In this document: positions 1 through 9,134 of the stretch, one piece after another
Layout: the number at the start of each line of letters is the position of its first letter
Numbering within the stretch: position 1 is the first letter of the stretch
NCBI GenBank assembly: GCA_963805985.1
Contig: CAWDWG010000008.1
Coordinates: forward strand, 662,962 to 726,961
Length of the DNA stretch: 64,000 bases
Direction of reading: 5' to 3'
Source of the DNA: Bog-257 sp963805985
GTDB lineage: Bacteria; Acidobacteriota; Terriglobia; Terriglobales; Acidobacteriaceae
Translations under genes and position numbers: made by a program
The notes under the pieces: generated by a model
Told to the model about the DNA's origin: nothing
The model's input: only the letters and a program-made list of their open reading frames with translations
The model's database searches: none

Positions 1-470
1 TGAAGCTGCTGCTCGCTGGGATGGGCGTACTCTTCCATGTAGTGCTGATCGAGACCCTGGGCCAGAATCTGGGTCTTGGCGAAAGTGAAAATCTCCTGCA
101 CTCTGGGATCGTTTTCCATTCCCAGCTCGCGGGCGGCATCGGCCAGGACGAGCAACTCCGCGTACTTCTTGGCAAATCGCTGCTTCACTTCCGGCGGGAC
201 AGGCTTGTCGTTCTGCTGCAGCGCGGTGGTGAGCTTCTCAAATTGCTCGCGCGTGATGGTGCTGACGCAACCGGTTGGGGGCGCGCCGCCGGTCTTGGTC
301 TGACAAGCGCCCTTCAGGGTGATGACGGGCTCCGACATGGGAACATTGGAAGTCGCGGGTGCGGGAGCAGCGGCTGCGGGCGGCGCGGCCGGTGGAGCGG
401 GCTGCTGGCCATAGGCAATTGGCGTGATGGCACACGAAAGCGCGAGTACCAATTTTGTGAAACGTAACAT
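1..470 (-). CDS. PpiC/SurA-like peptidyl-prolyl isomerase, N-terminal part (cut by window edge)
   Basis: I translated this frame by hand; it is open from an ATG at 470 to the left edge, so the 3' part is missing. About 156 residues are visible. They begin with a signal peptide (MLRFTKLVLALSCAITPIAYG) and an Ala/Pro-rich linker. Then comes a segment with the look of the SurA N-terminal chaperone domain in acidobacterial PpiC proteins: 'VPMSEPVITLKG', a Cys pair, and the helical 'QFEKLTTALQ' and 'FAKKYAELLVLADAARELGM' stretches. The parvulin catalytic domain would lie outside the window. By family, such proteins are periplasmic folding factors for outer-membrane proteins. The assignment rests on sequence pattern only; that it is a secreted protein is firmer than that it is an active isomerase. 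Confidence 0.65.
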   Translation of the reverse strand, partial: MLRFTKLVLALSCAITPIAYGQQPAPPAAPPAAAAPAPATSNVPMSEPVITLKGACQTKTGGAPPTGCVSTITREQFEKLTTALQQNDKPVPPEVKQRFAKKYAELLVLADAARELGMENDPRVQEIFTFAKTQILAQGLDQHYMEEYAHPSEQQL

Positions 471-598
471 GAAGTGGTTTTCCTCCAGAAAATACCGCCT
501 GAAGGCGGTGCAGATGGATGCAGAAAATCCTACCACATTGTGGGTAGGAGACGTGGCGTCACCAGCTGTGCGGAAGTAGCTGAGTCTGAAATTCAACC

Positions 599-747
599 GG
601 GTGGAGCACGCCCTTGAGGCGTGCATATCAGGGCGAACTTGGCGCACGCTTTAGCGCCTGAGGTAATGCTTGAACCTTTACCCCAGCGGCTGAAGCCGGA
701 TCAGCAGAGGGGAGATTAACTGGACGCCTGAAAGGCGTGCTCCACCC
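599..747. repeat. 149-bp intergenic repeat with 14-bp terminal inverted repeats, copy 1
   Basis: The ends are perfect inverted repeats: GGGTGGAGCACGCC at 599-612 and GGCGTGCTCCACCC at 734-747. Inside are further short hairpins ('CGCTTTAGCGCCTGAGGTAA' and 'CAGCGGCTGAAGCCGG'). A second copy with the same ends and internal order lies at 28228-28370. It occupies most of the gene-free stretch 471-824; the rest (471-598) holds only a short hairpin, 'ACCGCCTGAAGGCGGT'. No coding potential was seen. Confidence 0.75.
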
Positions 748-824
748 AAGGGACTGCCCAATCAGGAGCGACGTACTCGCTACGCATTGGCAGATCGCGC
801 CAAGATTGTGAATAATCGAAGGGT

Positions 825-2246
825 ATGAGCGAGGCTGTCGGCATCGCCGAGATGCAGCGTGAAAAGAAGGCGGTCGCGTTGAATTCCATCATCGCGGCCA
901 TCGGTATCACGCTGATGAAGGTAGTGGTCGGCGCGACTACCGGCAGCCTGGGCATCTTGTCGGAGGCGGCGCATTCGGGGCTCGATCTGATTGCCGCTGT
1001 AGTCACCTACTTCTCGGTTCGCGTTTCCGACAAACCGGCCGACGCCGATCACCAGTATGGTCATGGCAAAATCGAAAGCTTCTCCGCCTTCCTCGAAACC
1101 GGACTTCTGCTGCTGACTTGCGTCTGGATTGTTTACGAAGCGGGCAAGCGCCTGTTCTTTCACTCGGTCGAGATCGAGCCGACGATCTGGGCGTTCGTCG
1201 TGATGGGCATCTCGATCGTGGTGGATTTTTGGCGCTCGCGACGGCTGCGCCGCATCGCCGACAAGTACGACAGCCAAGCCCTGCAAGCCGATGCCCTGCA
1301 CTTCGGCACCGACATCTGGTCCAGCTCGGTGGTTATTCTGGGACTGGCGCTGGTGCTTATCGGACGGCACTACTCGCAGCCATGGCTGGCTAAAGCCGAT
1401 CCGATTGCGGCGCTGTTCGTGGCTTGCATCGTGGTGTACGTCAGCTCGCGGCTGGCGCGGCAGACCATCGATACCCTGCTCGACGCTGCGCCTAAAGGGA
1501 TTCGCAATCGCATCATCGAAGAGGTCTACCGCGTCGACGGAGTGTTGCAGGTTGACCGCGTGCGCATTCGCCGTGTGGGCAGCCGATACTTTGCCGACGT
1601 CCAGGTTGCGATGTCGCGCAACGTCACGTTTCAGAAGTCGGAGCAGGTCTCCAACGAGGTTGCGACACGCATTCGCAATCTGCTGCCCGATGCCGACGTG
1701 CTGGTGAATGCCGTGGCGCGGGCCAGCCGGCAGGAGAGCCTCTTCGATCGCATTCGCGCCGTCGCCACGCGCAATAATCTGTATGTTCACGAGATCAGCG
1801 TGCAGGACCTCGGCGGCAGCCTGCACGTGGAGCAGCATGTGGAGCTGGACGAGAGGCTAAGCCTGAAGGTGGCTCACGATCGCGTGACGCGGCTGGAAAA
1901 CGAGATGAAGCAGGAGGTGCCGGAGATCTCCGACATCCTGACCCACATCGAGAGCGAGCCGGCGACCATCGAGACCAGCGACGGCCTGCTGCGCGTGCCC
2001 AGCTTTGAGCGCCGGCTGCAGACCGTTGCCGACAGCTTCCCCGAAGTCGTCGACATGCACGACTTGATGTTCAAGCGCGTCAGCGGGCGGCTGTATCTGT
2101 CGGCGCACCTTACCATGCAGGACGATCTGCCGCTGTCACGCGTACACGATATTCAGACGGCAGTGGAGGGGCGTTTTCGGCAAGAGGTGCCGGAGCTATT
2201 TCGAGTGCTGATCCATCCAGAGCCGCAGACGGATAACCGGAGGTAA
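825..2246 (+). CDS. Cation diffusion facilitator (CDF) transporter with extended cytoplasmic tail
   Basis: An inner-membrane exporter of divalent metal ions (Zn2+, Fe2+, Mn2+ or similar) by proton antiport. About residues 1-210 form the usual CDF membrane domain. The metal-site motif HxxxD is visible twice: 'HSGLD' in TM2 and 'HFGTD' in TM5. A His-containing loop 'DADHQYGHGKIES' follows TM2. At 473 residues it is well above the usual 300. The extra length is cytoplasmic and looks like three ZT_dimer-type ferredoxin-like repeats (roughly 215-295, 300-385, 390-465), each with a 'V..VH.....' type strand. ATG at 825 is preceded by GAAGGG. The metal cannot be named from sequence. It stands alone, convergent with the ABC genes. 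Confidence 0.88.
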   Translation: MSEAVGIAEMQREKKAVALNSIIAAIGITLMKVVVGATTGSLGILSEAAHSGLDLIAAVVTYFSVRVSDKPADADHQYGHGKIESFSAFLETGLLLLTCVWIVYEAGKRLFFHSVEIEPTIWAFVVMGISIVVDFWRSRRLRRIADKYDSQALQADALHFGTDIWSSSVVILGLALVLIGRHYSQPWLAKADPIAALFVACIVVYVSSRLARQTIDTLLDAAPKGIRNRIIEEVYRVDGVLQVDRVRIRRVGSRYFADVQVAMSRNVTFQKSEQVSNEVATRIRNLLPDADVLVNAVARASRQESLFDRIRAVATRNNLYVHEISVQDLGGSLHVEQHVELDERLSLKVAHDRVTRLENEMKQEVPEISDILTHIESEPATIETSDGLLRVPSFERRLQTVADSFPEVVDMHDLMFKRVSGRLYLSAHLTMQDDLPLSRVHDIQTAVEGRFRQEVPELFRVLIHPEPQTDNRR

Positions 2247-2253
2247 TAGCCCG

Positions 2254-4011
2254 CTACGTTTCCAGCGTGTAGCGGTTGGCGGCGAGGCGGTACATTCGGC
2301 GCCAGACCAGGCGGTTCACGGTGACAACGACCATCGCCATTACGATGGTCGAGCCGAGCAGCAGAGCGAAGTTGCCGGAGTCGGTGGCGCGCGAGATGGT
2401 GGCGCCGAGGCCGACGGTCGTGTACGTCTCGTCCTTGAGGCGGAAGTATTCGGCGATGATGCTGGCGTTCCACGCGCCGCCGGAAGCGGTCACCAGGCCG
2501 GTGATGAGGTACGGGAAGATTCCCGGCAGAATCACTTTCTTCCAGCGCTCGGTCGTCGAGAACTTGAACAACGCAGCACATTCTTTCAAGTCCGTCGGAA
2601 TTGCCATCGCACCGGCGATCACGTTGAAGAGGATGTACCACTGCGTTCCCAGCAGGAGCAGCAGGATCGATCCCAGCCCCAGCCCGCCGCCGATGCGAAT
2701 GAGCACCAGCAGCACAATGGGAAACAGCGCGGTCGCGGGGACGGAAGCCGCGATCTGCGCCAGCGGCTGGGCGATGCGCGCCAGGCGTGGATTGAAGCCG
2801 ATGGCGACGCCGACGGGAATGGTCCACAGAGAGCCGATGACGAGCGCGGCGAGAACGCGGCCAAAGGTCGCGGCTGTGCCGATCAGGATCTGGTGAAAGT
2901 CGCTGGAGTTGAGTTGGGTCAACATTCCCACGGCGCGCACCAGCGCGTAGAAGACGCCCAGCACGGCGAGCGCTGCGATGGTGCGGCCGACCCACACCTT
3001 CCACATCGGCGTAGGAGCCTCTTCCTGATCGGTGTCGAAGTCGCGCGCGTAATGCATCCTCACGCGCTCGCGCAGCGGATTGAAGACACGCTTGCGCAGC
3101 TTGACCAGCAGTCGCGACTTCTGTAGCAGATCGCGAAACCAGGACTGCGGCGCGTCGGTGCTCTCCACTTGCTCGACCTTGAACTTCTCGGCCCACGCAA
3201 TTACCGGCCGCCAAACAAGCTGATCGAGCAGTACGATCACGGCGATCATCGTACCGACACCCCAAAGGATCGCTTCGGTATCGCCGGCGCTGGCTGCGGT
3301 TTGCAGATAGGAGCCGAGTCCGGGCAGGCGGAAGTCGTCGGAGCCGAGCACGAACATCTCGCAGGCCATCAGGAAGAACCAGCCGCCCGCGACCGACATC
3401 ATCGAGTTCCACACCAGGCCGATCGCGGCGTAAGGCAATTCGAATTGCGTGAAGCGCTGATACCAGTTGAAGCGGTAGATCTTGGCGGCTTCGCGCATGT
3501 CGCGCGGAATGCTCTTCAGCGACGAGTAGAAGCTGAAGGCCATGTTCCAGACCTGGCCGGTGAAGATGAGCAGGATCGCGCCCAGCTCCACGCCGACCTG
3601 ATGGCGCGGAAAGAGCGCGACCATCGCCAGCATCACGCCGGGCAGGAAGCTGAGCACGGGAATCGATTGCAGGATGTCGAGCAGCGGAATCATGATGCGT
3701 TCGGCGCGCGGGTTGTACGCGGCGACGTAGCCGTAGACCAGAGTGAAGGCGAGCGACAGGATGTAGGCGATGGTGATGCGCAGCAGCGAATACGCGGCGT
3801 AGAGCGGGAGGTGCGACGGATCGCGCGAGATCTCGACGTGCGGATTGAACGGCCCGAACCAGGTGCGCGCGAGAACCAGAATGAGGTAGAAGACCGACAG
3901 ACCCGCGGCGAAGAGGAAGAAATCGGTGAGCACCGACCAGGTCTGCGCCGGCAGCAGCGACCACGGACCTTTGCCCAGAATCTTTACGGGTTGCCAAGTC
4001 GGGCGCGCCAT
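2254..4011 (-). CDS. ABC transporter permease, two fused permease domains (NitT/TauT type)
   Basis: The membrane part of an importer of the nitrate/sulfonate/bicarbonate class. At 585 residues it holds two BPD_transp_1 domains in tandem (roughly 55-270 and 360-575), so one chain can supply both halves of the channel. Each has the EAA-loop region expected to contact the ATPase: 'REAAKIYRFNWYQRF' in the first, 'ECAALFKFSTTERWKKVILPG' in the second. The start ATG (4011-4009) overlaps the stop of the ATPase gene in an ATGA arrangement, so the two are translationally coupled. No periplasmic binding protein gene lies beside it. Substrate unknown. Confidence 0.88.
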   Translation of the reverse strand: MARPTWQPVKILGKGPWSLLPAQTWSVLTDFFLFAAGLSVFYLILVLARTWFGPFNPHVEISRDPSHLPLYAAYSLLRITIAYILSLAFTLVYGYVAAYNPRAERIMIPLLDILQSIPVLSFLPGVMLAMVALFPRHQVGVELGAILLIFTGQVWNMAFSFYSSLKSIPRDMREAAKIYRFNWYQRFTQFELPYAAIGLVWNSMMSVAGGWFFLMACEMFVLGSDDFRLPGLGSYLQTAASAGDTEAILWGVGTMIAVIVLLDQLVWRPVIAWAEKFKVEQVESTDAPQSWFRDLLQKSRLLVKLRKRVFNPLRERVRMHYARDFDTDQEEAPTPMWKVWVGRTIAALAVLGVFYALVRAVGMLTQLNSSDFHQILIGTAATFGRVLAALVIGSLWTIPVGVAIGFNPRLARIAQPLAQIAASVPATALFPIVLLVLIRIGGGLGLGSILLLLLGTQWYILFNVIAGAMAIPTDLKECAALFKFSTTERWKKVILPGIFPYLITGLVTASGGAWNASIIAEYFRLKDETYTTVGLGATISRATDSGNFALLLGSTIVMAMVVVTVNRLVWRRMYRLAANRYTLET

Positions 4012-5351
4012 CAGTGCTCTTCCGCGCCCGGCAGCACGTCGGCGTCTTCGCGATGGAAGAGCCGGCCCTTCTCGGAGTCGTAGTCGAAGATCTCGGCGTA
4101 ACGGCCCCAGTTCAGAGCTGTCTGGAACTGGCGCTCGACTTCGTCGGTGCTGAAGTGCTCGTCGAGAATGTCGCGGAAGAATTCTTCGCCGATGGCGTGG
4201 TCGCGCTTGGCGTGCAGCGTGTTCTCGATCAGCCGCAGAATGGCGATGTTCTTCAGCGCGGCCTCGCGGAAGAGCTGCTTCTGCATCTGGATATCGGCTT
4301 CGCCGAACTTGCGGCCTTCGGGGGTCATCTCCACGTCGCCCTCACGCAGCACGGCGAAGCCCAGCATAACCGCGGCGTCCACGATGGGCAGCAGATCGTC
4401 TACATCCATCGAGAGTTCGTCGGCAAGTTTGTAGAGATCGTCGCGGCCGCCGCGATCGGTCAGCAGCTCCAGGAATCCGGCGATCCCGCCCGGACGGGCG
4501 TGCGGCAGCATCTGGAACTTGTTCTTCTCGCGCCCCTGGCCGTTGGTCGCAGCGACAGCGGCCTTGCCCGGAGCAGCCTGTTCATGTTCCGGCTGCGTCA
4601 GCGTCTTATAGATGTAGTCGACGTACGCGAGAAAGCGTGGCGACTTACGATCGCGATACTGCGGAATGTCGATCTCAAAGTCGGAGCGAATGCGCCCCGG
4701 GTTGCGGCCCAGCACAATCACGCGATCGGCGAGCAAAACTGCTTCCTCGATGTTGTGGGTCACGATGAAGATCGACTTTGTCGGCATCTTCTTGTTCGAC
4801 CACAGCTCGAGCAGTTCGGAGCGCAGGTTCTCGGCGGTAAGCACGTCAAGCGCGGAGAACGGCTCGTCCATGAAGAGCACTTCCGGTTCGACCACCAGCG
4901 CGCGCGCGAAACCGACGCGCTGCTTCATGCCCCCGGAAAGCTCTTTGGGATACGCCGTCTCGAAGCCGTCGAGGCCGACCGTGTCGATCATCTTCAGCGC
5001 CCGCTTGTGCCGTTCAATCGCTCCGATGCCCTTCGCAACCAGCGGCGCTTCCACGTTCTCCAGCACAGTAAGCCACGGAAAGAGCGCGAAGCTCTGGAAG
5101 ACGATGGCAACGTTGGGAATCTGCCCGTCCATCTGCTTGCCGTGCCACAGGACGTGGCCCGAGGAAGGTTTCGACAGGCCCGTCAGCATGCGCAGAAGTG
5201 TCGATTTGCCCGAGCCGGAAGGTCCCAGCAGGCCGACAATTTTGCCCGGACACACTTCCAGATCGGTCGGGGCAATGACTTCAATCCGATTGCCATCCGG
5301 CTGCGGATAGTACTTCTCGACTGCGCAGGCCTGAATGATCGCCTCGCCCAA
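4011..5351 (-). CDS. ABC transporter ATPase with C-terminal AAA-associated domain
   Basis: The motor subunit for the fused permease immediately downstream. The N-terminal 250 residues are a NitT/TauT-type nucleotide-binding domain: Walker A GPSGSGKST (about 43-51), signature LSGGMKQR, Walker B 'VLFMDEPFSALD' and switch His in 'FIVTHNIEEAV'. Residues about 290-440 match the 'AAA-associated' C-terminal domain found on some of these ATPases ('LLELLTDRGGRDDLYKLADELSMDVDDLLPIVDAA'), which probably regulates activity. The start is TTG at 5351, supported by a GGAGAG ribosome site just upstream. The pair forms a two-gene operon. Substrate cannot be deduced. Confidence 0.87.
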   Translation of the reverse strand: MGEAIIQACAVEKYYPQPDGNRIEVIAPTDLEVCPGKIVGLLGPSGSGKSTLLRMLTGLSKPSSGHVLWHGKQMDGQIPNVAIVFQSFALFPWLTVLENVEAPLVAKGIGAIERHKRALKMIDTVGLDGFETAYPKELSGGMKQRVGFARALVVEPEVLFMDEPFSALDVLTAENLRSELLELWSNKKMPTKSIFIVTHNIEEAVLLADRVIVLGRNPGRIRSDFEIDIPQYRDRKSPRFLAYVDYIYKTLTQPEHEQAAPGKAAVAATNGQGREKNKFQMLPHARPGGIAGFLELLTDRGGRDDLYKLADELSMDVDDLLPIVDAAVMLGFAVLREGDVEMTPEGRKFGEADIQMQKQLFREAALKNIAILRLIENTLHAKRDHAIGEEFFRDILDEHFSTDEVERQFQTALNWGRYAEIFDYDSEKGRLFHREDADVLPGAEEH

Positions 5352-5485
5352 TGTGCTCTCCTCTGAAGTGCCTAACTAGTCTAGGTGTACTTGCGAAAGC
5401 GCACAATGTGCAAGGCAGCGCGGAATGTGAAAGGACGGTGAATTCTGCGGGCGAGATCAGCTTGAGCAGCTTTTACAATCGCTCA

Positions 5486-6130
5486 TCACTTCTTCTTGCT
5501 GCTGCTACCGCCTTTATCGTTATTGCCGGTCGGCGGCACGACCGCCAGATTGTTAGTCACCGACAGCACCGACGAGATCTGATTGACACGCTGGGTGCAC
5601 AGATTCTTGTCTGTCTCGTTGTCGACCACGCCGTCGAGTGTCACGCGCGAGTTCTTCACGATGATGCGGATCGGCGGATTGGGCAGGTTGGCGTACTTGA
5701 ACAGCGGCCCAAAGCCGCCGTAGATCTTCTGCTGCACCTGCTGCCGGATTTGGGCATCCATCGGGCTTGGCGGCAACACCTCAATCTTGTTGACGATCTT
5801 ATCCACGCCCTCAACTTTCTTCACCGCGCTCTGGACATCCTTGGGCAGCGTCGGATTCAGCACCTGGCCTGTGAGCGTCACGGTTCGCCCCTCCAGCGAG
5901 AAGCCAAGATTGTCGAAGACGGTGTAATACGGCTGCATCAGGATCGCGTGGCGAATCCCCTGCACGAGCTTCGCCTGGACCTCGGGGGACATGGACTGAT
6001 CGGAGGTCGGCGTCGCTCCCGTCGTCAGGTTGGAATTTGCCGCCGGAGGCTGCGCGGTTTGCGCGCCCGCCGCGATCGTCCACACCATGGCTAACGCCGC
6101 CGCTATAGCAACCGAATGCCCCTTCGTCAT
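5486..6130 (-). CDS. Secreted protein with two BON domains
   Basis: 214 residues with a signal peptide ('MTKGHSVAIAAALAMVWTIAAGAQ'), a low-complexity linker, and two BON (OsmY/nodulation) domains, about 55-115 and 125-195. Each has the family's 'V.L.G.V.....' strand: 'GRTVTLTGQVLNP' and 'NSRVTLDGVVDNE', followed by helices ending near 'VEGVDKIVNKIEV' and 'VLSVTNNLAVV'. BON domains bind phospholipid or bridge membranes in the periplasm. The tail is Ser/Lys-rich. ATG at 6130 follows GGGAGG. It is divergent from the tolC-like gene; the 196-bp gap between them must hold both promoters. Confidence 0.85.
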   Translation of the reverse strand: MTKGHSVAIAAALAMVWTIAAGAQTAQPPAANSNLTTGATPTSDQSMSPEVQAKLVQGIRHAILMQPYYTVFDNLGFSLEGRTVTLTGQVLNPTLPKDVQSAVKKVEGVDKIVNKIEVLPPSPMDAQIRQQVQQKIYGGFGPLFKYANLPNPPIRIIVKNSRVTLDGVVDNETDKNLCTQRVNQISSVLSVTNNLAVVPPTGNNDKGGSSSKKK

Positions 6131-6326
6131 CGCTGCCTCCCGTAGTCCTCACATCCTACTCTCCCCGCGAGCAAGCGCCAAGACGACCGCCAGCGGCGAC
6201 TTCCCTGCCCCCCGCAAGAAGCTTCTTCCCATTTCCCGCCATAAAATGATCTAATGCTTTTCCGAAGAAACAAACCAGCTTATCGCCTTCTGAAGGGAAA
6301 TTGTCCTGCGCGCCCAGGGTATTCTC

Positions 6327-7691
6327 GTGCGGAAATTTGCCGTTTTAGTCGTGGGGATTCTTCTGCTTGTTTGCAGTATGACTCCCGCGGCTGCGGCGCG
6401 CCCCGCGACGGAAGACGAGGCCCAGGACTTAGACCTTCTCACCATCGATCAGGCGGTCAAGTTTGCCTTGGCGAACAATCGCGATCTCAAGATCGTCGCT
6501 CTCAACCTCGACATTTCCAAAGACAAGGTCCAGCAGGCCAAGACCAAACGGTATCCGGCATTCAACATTTACACCTTCGCTTCGCAGCTTCTGTCGCCCA
6601 TCGCCTTTGAAGTCCCTGCCGGCCAGTTCGGCACCTACCCGGGCATTGGCCCGATTCCCGCCACCAACACCAACATCACTACACCCGCTCAGCCAACCGC
6701 CTACATCTTCGGCACGGTTTCCCAGCCGCTGCTGACCCTCTACAAGATCAACCTGCATGTCCACGGCGAAGAGCTGTCCGTTCAGCAGTCGGTGCAGGAG
6801 CTGCGCGAGCAACGCAACACGGTTGTCGATAACGTTCGCGAGGCCTACTACTCGATCGTCGAGATCCAGAACGTGATCGAGGCGACGCGCGCCAGTATCA
6901 AGCAATATGAAGAGCTCGAGCGAGTCACGCAGGAGTGGGTCCAGGAGAAGGTCGTTCTGGAATCGGACCTGCTCGATGTGAAGGCCAAGCTCGCTGATCA
7001 GCGATTGAAGCTGCTCCAGGCGCAGGACAAACTCGCGACGGCAAAGGAGACGCTGAACAACCTTCTCGGCCGCGACTTGATGATCGACTTCCGCGCGGAG
7101 GAAGACAAGGAGCTCTCGCCGACCGAGCAAGACCTGAAGGCCGCACAGGAGACCGCGCTGGCCCAGAATCCCAAGATCAAGGAAGCGGAGATTAAGATTC
7201 AGCAGGCCGATACGGTGAAACGCCTGGCCAAGTCGGAATACTTGCCCGATATCGGCGCCTCCTTCCACTATCTCTCGCCCTTCGGAGTTAACTTTGTTCC
7301 GACCAATGTTATGGGCGCCGGCATTGAGCTCACTTGGGAGCCCTTCGACTGGGGACGCCGCCGCGATGTGGTCGACGAAAAGACCACGCAGGTCGAGCAG
7401 AGCAAGTTGAACCTCGACCAGACGAAAGCCAACGTCCTGGTCAATCTCGACAAGGAATTTCGCGACCTGCAGGAAGCACGCATGGCCGTCGATGTTGCCG
7501 CCGCCCAGCAGGACGCATCGCGGGTAAAGCTGCGCGAGGTCACGGACAAGTACGGCCAGAAGACCGTCCTGCTGCGCGACGTTCTGCAACAACAGGCCGC
7601 GGTAGAAAAGGCGAACGCCGATTACAACGAAGCCATTGCCTCCTTCTGGACGGCCAAGGCAAACTTCGAGAAAGCGTTGGGTGCGGACTAG
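6327..7691 (+). CDS. TolC-family outer-membrane efflux protein
   Basis: The outer-membrane channel of a tripartite pump. A signal peptide is visible (residues 1-24, 'VVGILLLVCSMTPAAAA'), then the two OEP repeats typical of TolC: 'LTIDQAVKFALANNRDLKI...' near 40 and the second, 'ALAQNPKIKEAEIKIQQAD', near 275. Long Gln/Glu/Lys-rich amphipathic helices follow each. At 454 residues it is of normal length. GTG at 6327 with AGGG upstream gives a start directly before the signal peptide. The membrane-fusion protein gene begins 5 bp after its stop, and the RND pump follows, so the three form one export operon. Confidence 0.9.
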   Translation: MRKFAVLVVGILLLVCSMTPAAAARPATEDEAQDLDLLTIDQAVKFALANNRDLKIVALNLDISKDKVQQAKTKRYPAFNIYTFASQLLSPIAFEVPAGQFGTYPGIGPIPATNTNITTPAQPTAYIFGTVSQPLLTLYKINLHVHGEELSVQQSVQELREQRNTVVDNVREAYYSIVEIQNVIEATRASIKQYEELERVTQEWVQEKVVLESDLLDVKAKLADQRLKLLQAQDKLATAKETLNNLLGRDLMIDFRAEEDKELSPTEQDLKAAQETALAQNPKIKEAEIKIQQADTVKRLAKSEYLPDIGASFHYLSPFGVNFVPTNVMGAGIELTWEPFDWGRRRDVVDEKTTQVEQSKLNLDQTKANVLVNLDKEFRDLQEARMAVDVAAAQQDASRVKLREVTDKYGQKTVLLRDVLQQQAAVEKANADYNEAIASFWTAKANFEKALGAD

Positions 7692-7696
7692 TCATC

Positions 7697-8833
7697 ATGA
7701 TCCAACATCCAAAACTACGGGCCGCATGTTGTCTTGCAGCCGGCGCGTCGATCGCCTTGCTCCAACTCGCCTGCACCAAGTCTGAATCGGCGGACACGCA
7801 GGTCACACCCGTCCGCACCGCGCTCGTGCGAACCATCGACACCGGCAGCACCAACACCTACTCCGCCAACATTCAGCCCTATCAGCAGGTGGACCTGGCC
7901 TTCAAATCGAGCGGCTATCTCGTCAGCATCAAGCAGGTGCGCGATGCCAATGGCCACACGCGCAACATCGATCAGGGAGATTACGTATCCGCAGGCACGG
8001 TTCTGGCGGTTGTCCAGAAAGATGATTACCAACAAAAGCTCGACCAGGCCAAGGCATCGCTGTTGAAGGCCCAGGCCGATCACGAACGCGCTAAGCTCTC
8101 GTTCGAGCGCATGTCGGTTCTCTACAAGGCCGGCGCCGCGACGCAGCCCGACTACGACGACAGCCGCGCGCAAGATCAGGCGACGCAAGCAGCCATCGAC
8201 AACGCCAACGCGCAAATCGGCGAAGCCCAACTGGCTCTCAGCTATTGCGACCTCAAGGCGCCGTTCGACTCCTGGGTGCTCAAGCGCAATGTCGATCTTG
8301 GAACGCTGGTCAGCGCAGCCACCAACGGCTTCTCTTTGGCCGACACGCAAACGGTGAAAGCAGTCTTTGGCGTACCCGACACAGCCGTCGGTCGCATCCA
8401 GCCCGGCAGCCCGCAGACCGTGACCACCGAAGCCTACAAGAAGACCTTCTCCGGTCATGTGACTGCGATCTCGGCCGGCGCCGATCCCAAGAGCCGCGTC
8501 TACTCGGTAGAAGTTCGCATCGACAATCCGGAGAACCTGCTGAAGGCAGGAATGATTGCCTCCATCACCATCGGTACGCCCGGCCCGTCCGGCGGAGTAA
8601 TGGTCGTTCCGATCTCGTCGGTCGTGCGCGGCACAACCAACCAGAACGGCTTTGCCGTCTTCGTCACCGAAGGCACGGGCGATGTCGTGAAAGTGCGCAC
8701 GCAGGGCGTTACTTTGGGCAATACCTACGGCAACATGATCGCCGTCACCAGCGGCTTGAGTCTGGATCAACGTGTAGTAACCGAAGGCAGCAACAACATC
8801 AGGAATGGAGAAGAAATAAGGATCATTCCGTAG
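7697..8833 (+). CDS. RND efflux periplasmic adaptor (membrane fusion lipoprotein)
   Basis: Links the RND pump to the TolC-like channel. The ATG at 7697 gives a type II signal with lipobox 'LLQLAC' (Cys about 27), so it should be anchored to the inner membrane. A biotinyl-lipoyl-like half ('LAFKSSGYLVSI', 'GDYVSAGTVLAVV'), a coiled-coil hairpin rich in 'A..A...QA', the second lipoyl half ('YCDLKAPFDSWVLKRNVDLGTLV') and beta-barrel/membrane-proximal domains follow in order. Length 378 residues. The open frame extends upstream into tolC (from 7334), but the lipobox fixes the start. Cargo unknown. Confidence 0.88.
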   Translation: MIQHPKLRAACCLAAGASIALLQLACTKSESADTQVTPVRTALVRTIDTGSTNTYSANIQPYQQVDLAFKSSGYLVSIKQVRDANGHTRNIDQGDYVSAGTVLAVVQKDDYQQKLDQAKASLLKAQADHERAKLSFERMSVLYKAGAATQPDYDDSRAQDQATQAAIDNANAQIGEAQLALSYCDLKAPFDSWVLKRNVDLGTLVSAATNGFSLADTQTVKAVFGVPDTAVGRIQPGSPQTVTTEAYKKTFSGHVTAISAGADPKSRVYSVEVRIDNPENLLKAGMIASITIGTPGPSGGVMVVPISSVVRGTTNQNGFAVFVTEGTGDVVKVRTQGVTLGNTYGNMIAVTSGLSLDQRVVTEGSNNIRNGEEIRIIP

Positions 8834-9134
8834 AAAGAGATCTGGAAGGTCCCGGCTTTGGCCGTGTCGAAAGGCTGTAGTAGAAAATGGGCTTTAGTGT
8901 CTGCGTGAGAACCAGCTTTTCTTCCGGCCCGTGCAGTAGGAGGCTCGAAAAACCAGAGCGCCACAGGCGCGTGCATGATAGCCCAGGACGGAGCGCAGCG
9001 GAGTCCTGGGTAGAGTTGCAAAGGAACCCAGAGTCCCCCGGGGACGGGCCTGTTCAGTTGTGCAGTTGTTGGGTTTTACTGCACCGCTTAAGCGGTGCTC
9101 CACCCGCCGGCATCAGTGAAGGCTTCGAATAGTA
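8834..9134. repeat. Gene-free stretch with hairpin repeats between adaptor and RND pump
   Basis: No gene is seen here. It holds an 8-bp stem, CCCAGGAC at 8982-8989 with GTCCTGGG at 9003-9010, around a GC-rich middle, and an 18-bp perfect palindrome GCACCGCTTAAGCGGTGC at 9081-9098. The second resembles the '...GGTGCTCCACCC' ends of the repeats at 599-747 and 28228-28370. Such elements are common intergenic repeats in this kind of genome. They separate the pump gene from its adaptor by 301 bp, which is unusual inside an efflux operon. Confidence 0.6.

Noticed and set aside
2153..3997. 614-codon minus-strand frame overlapping the permease
   Set aside because: Arg-rich product in another frame of a gene with clear permease domains.
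4014..5366. 450-codon plus-strand frame opposite the ABC ATPase
   Set aside because: The minus strand carries Walker A, signature and Walker B motifs; the plus-strand product shows none.
7334..7696. Upstream extension of the adaptor gene inside tolC
   Set aside because: The lipoprotein signal at 7697 fixes the start; the extension is a shadow of tolC.
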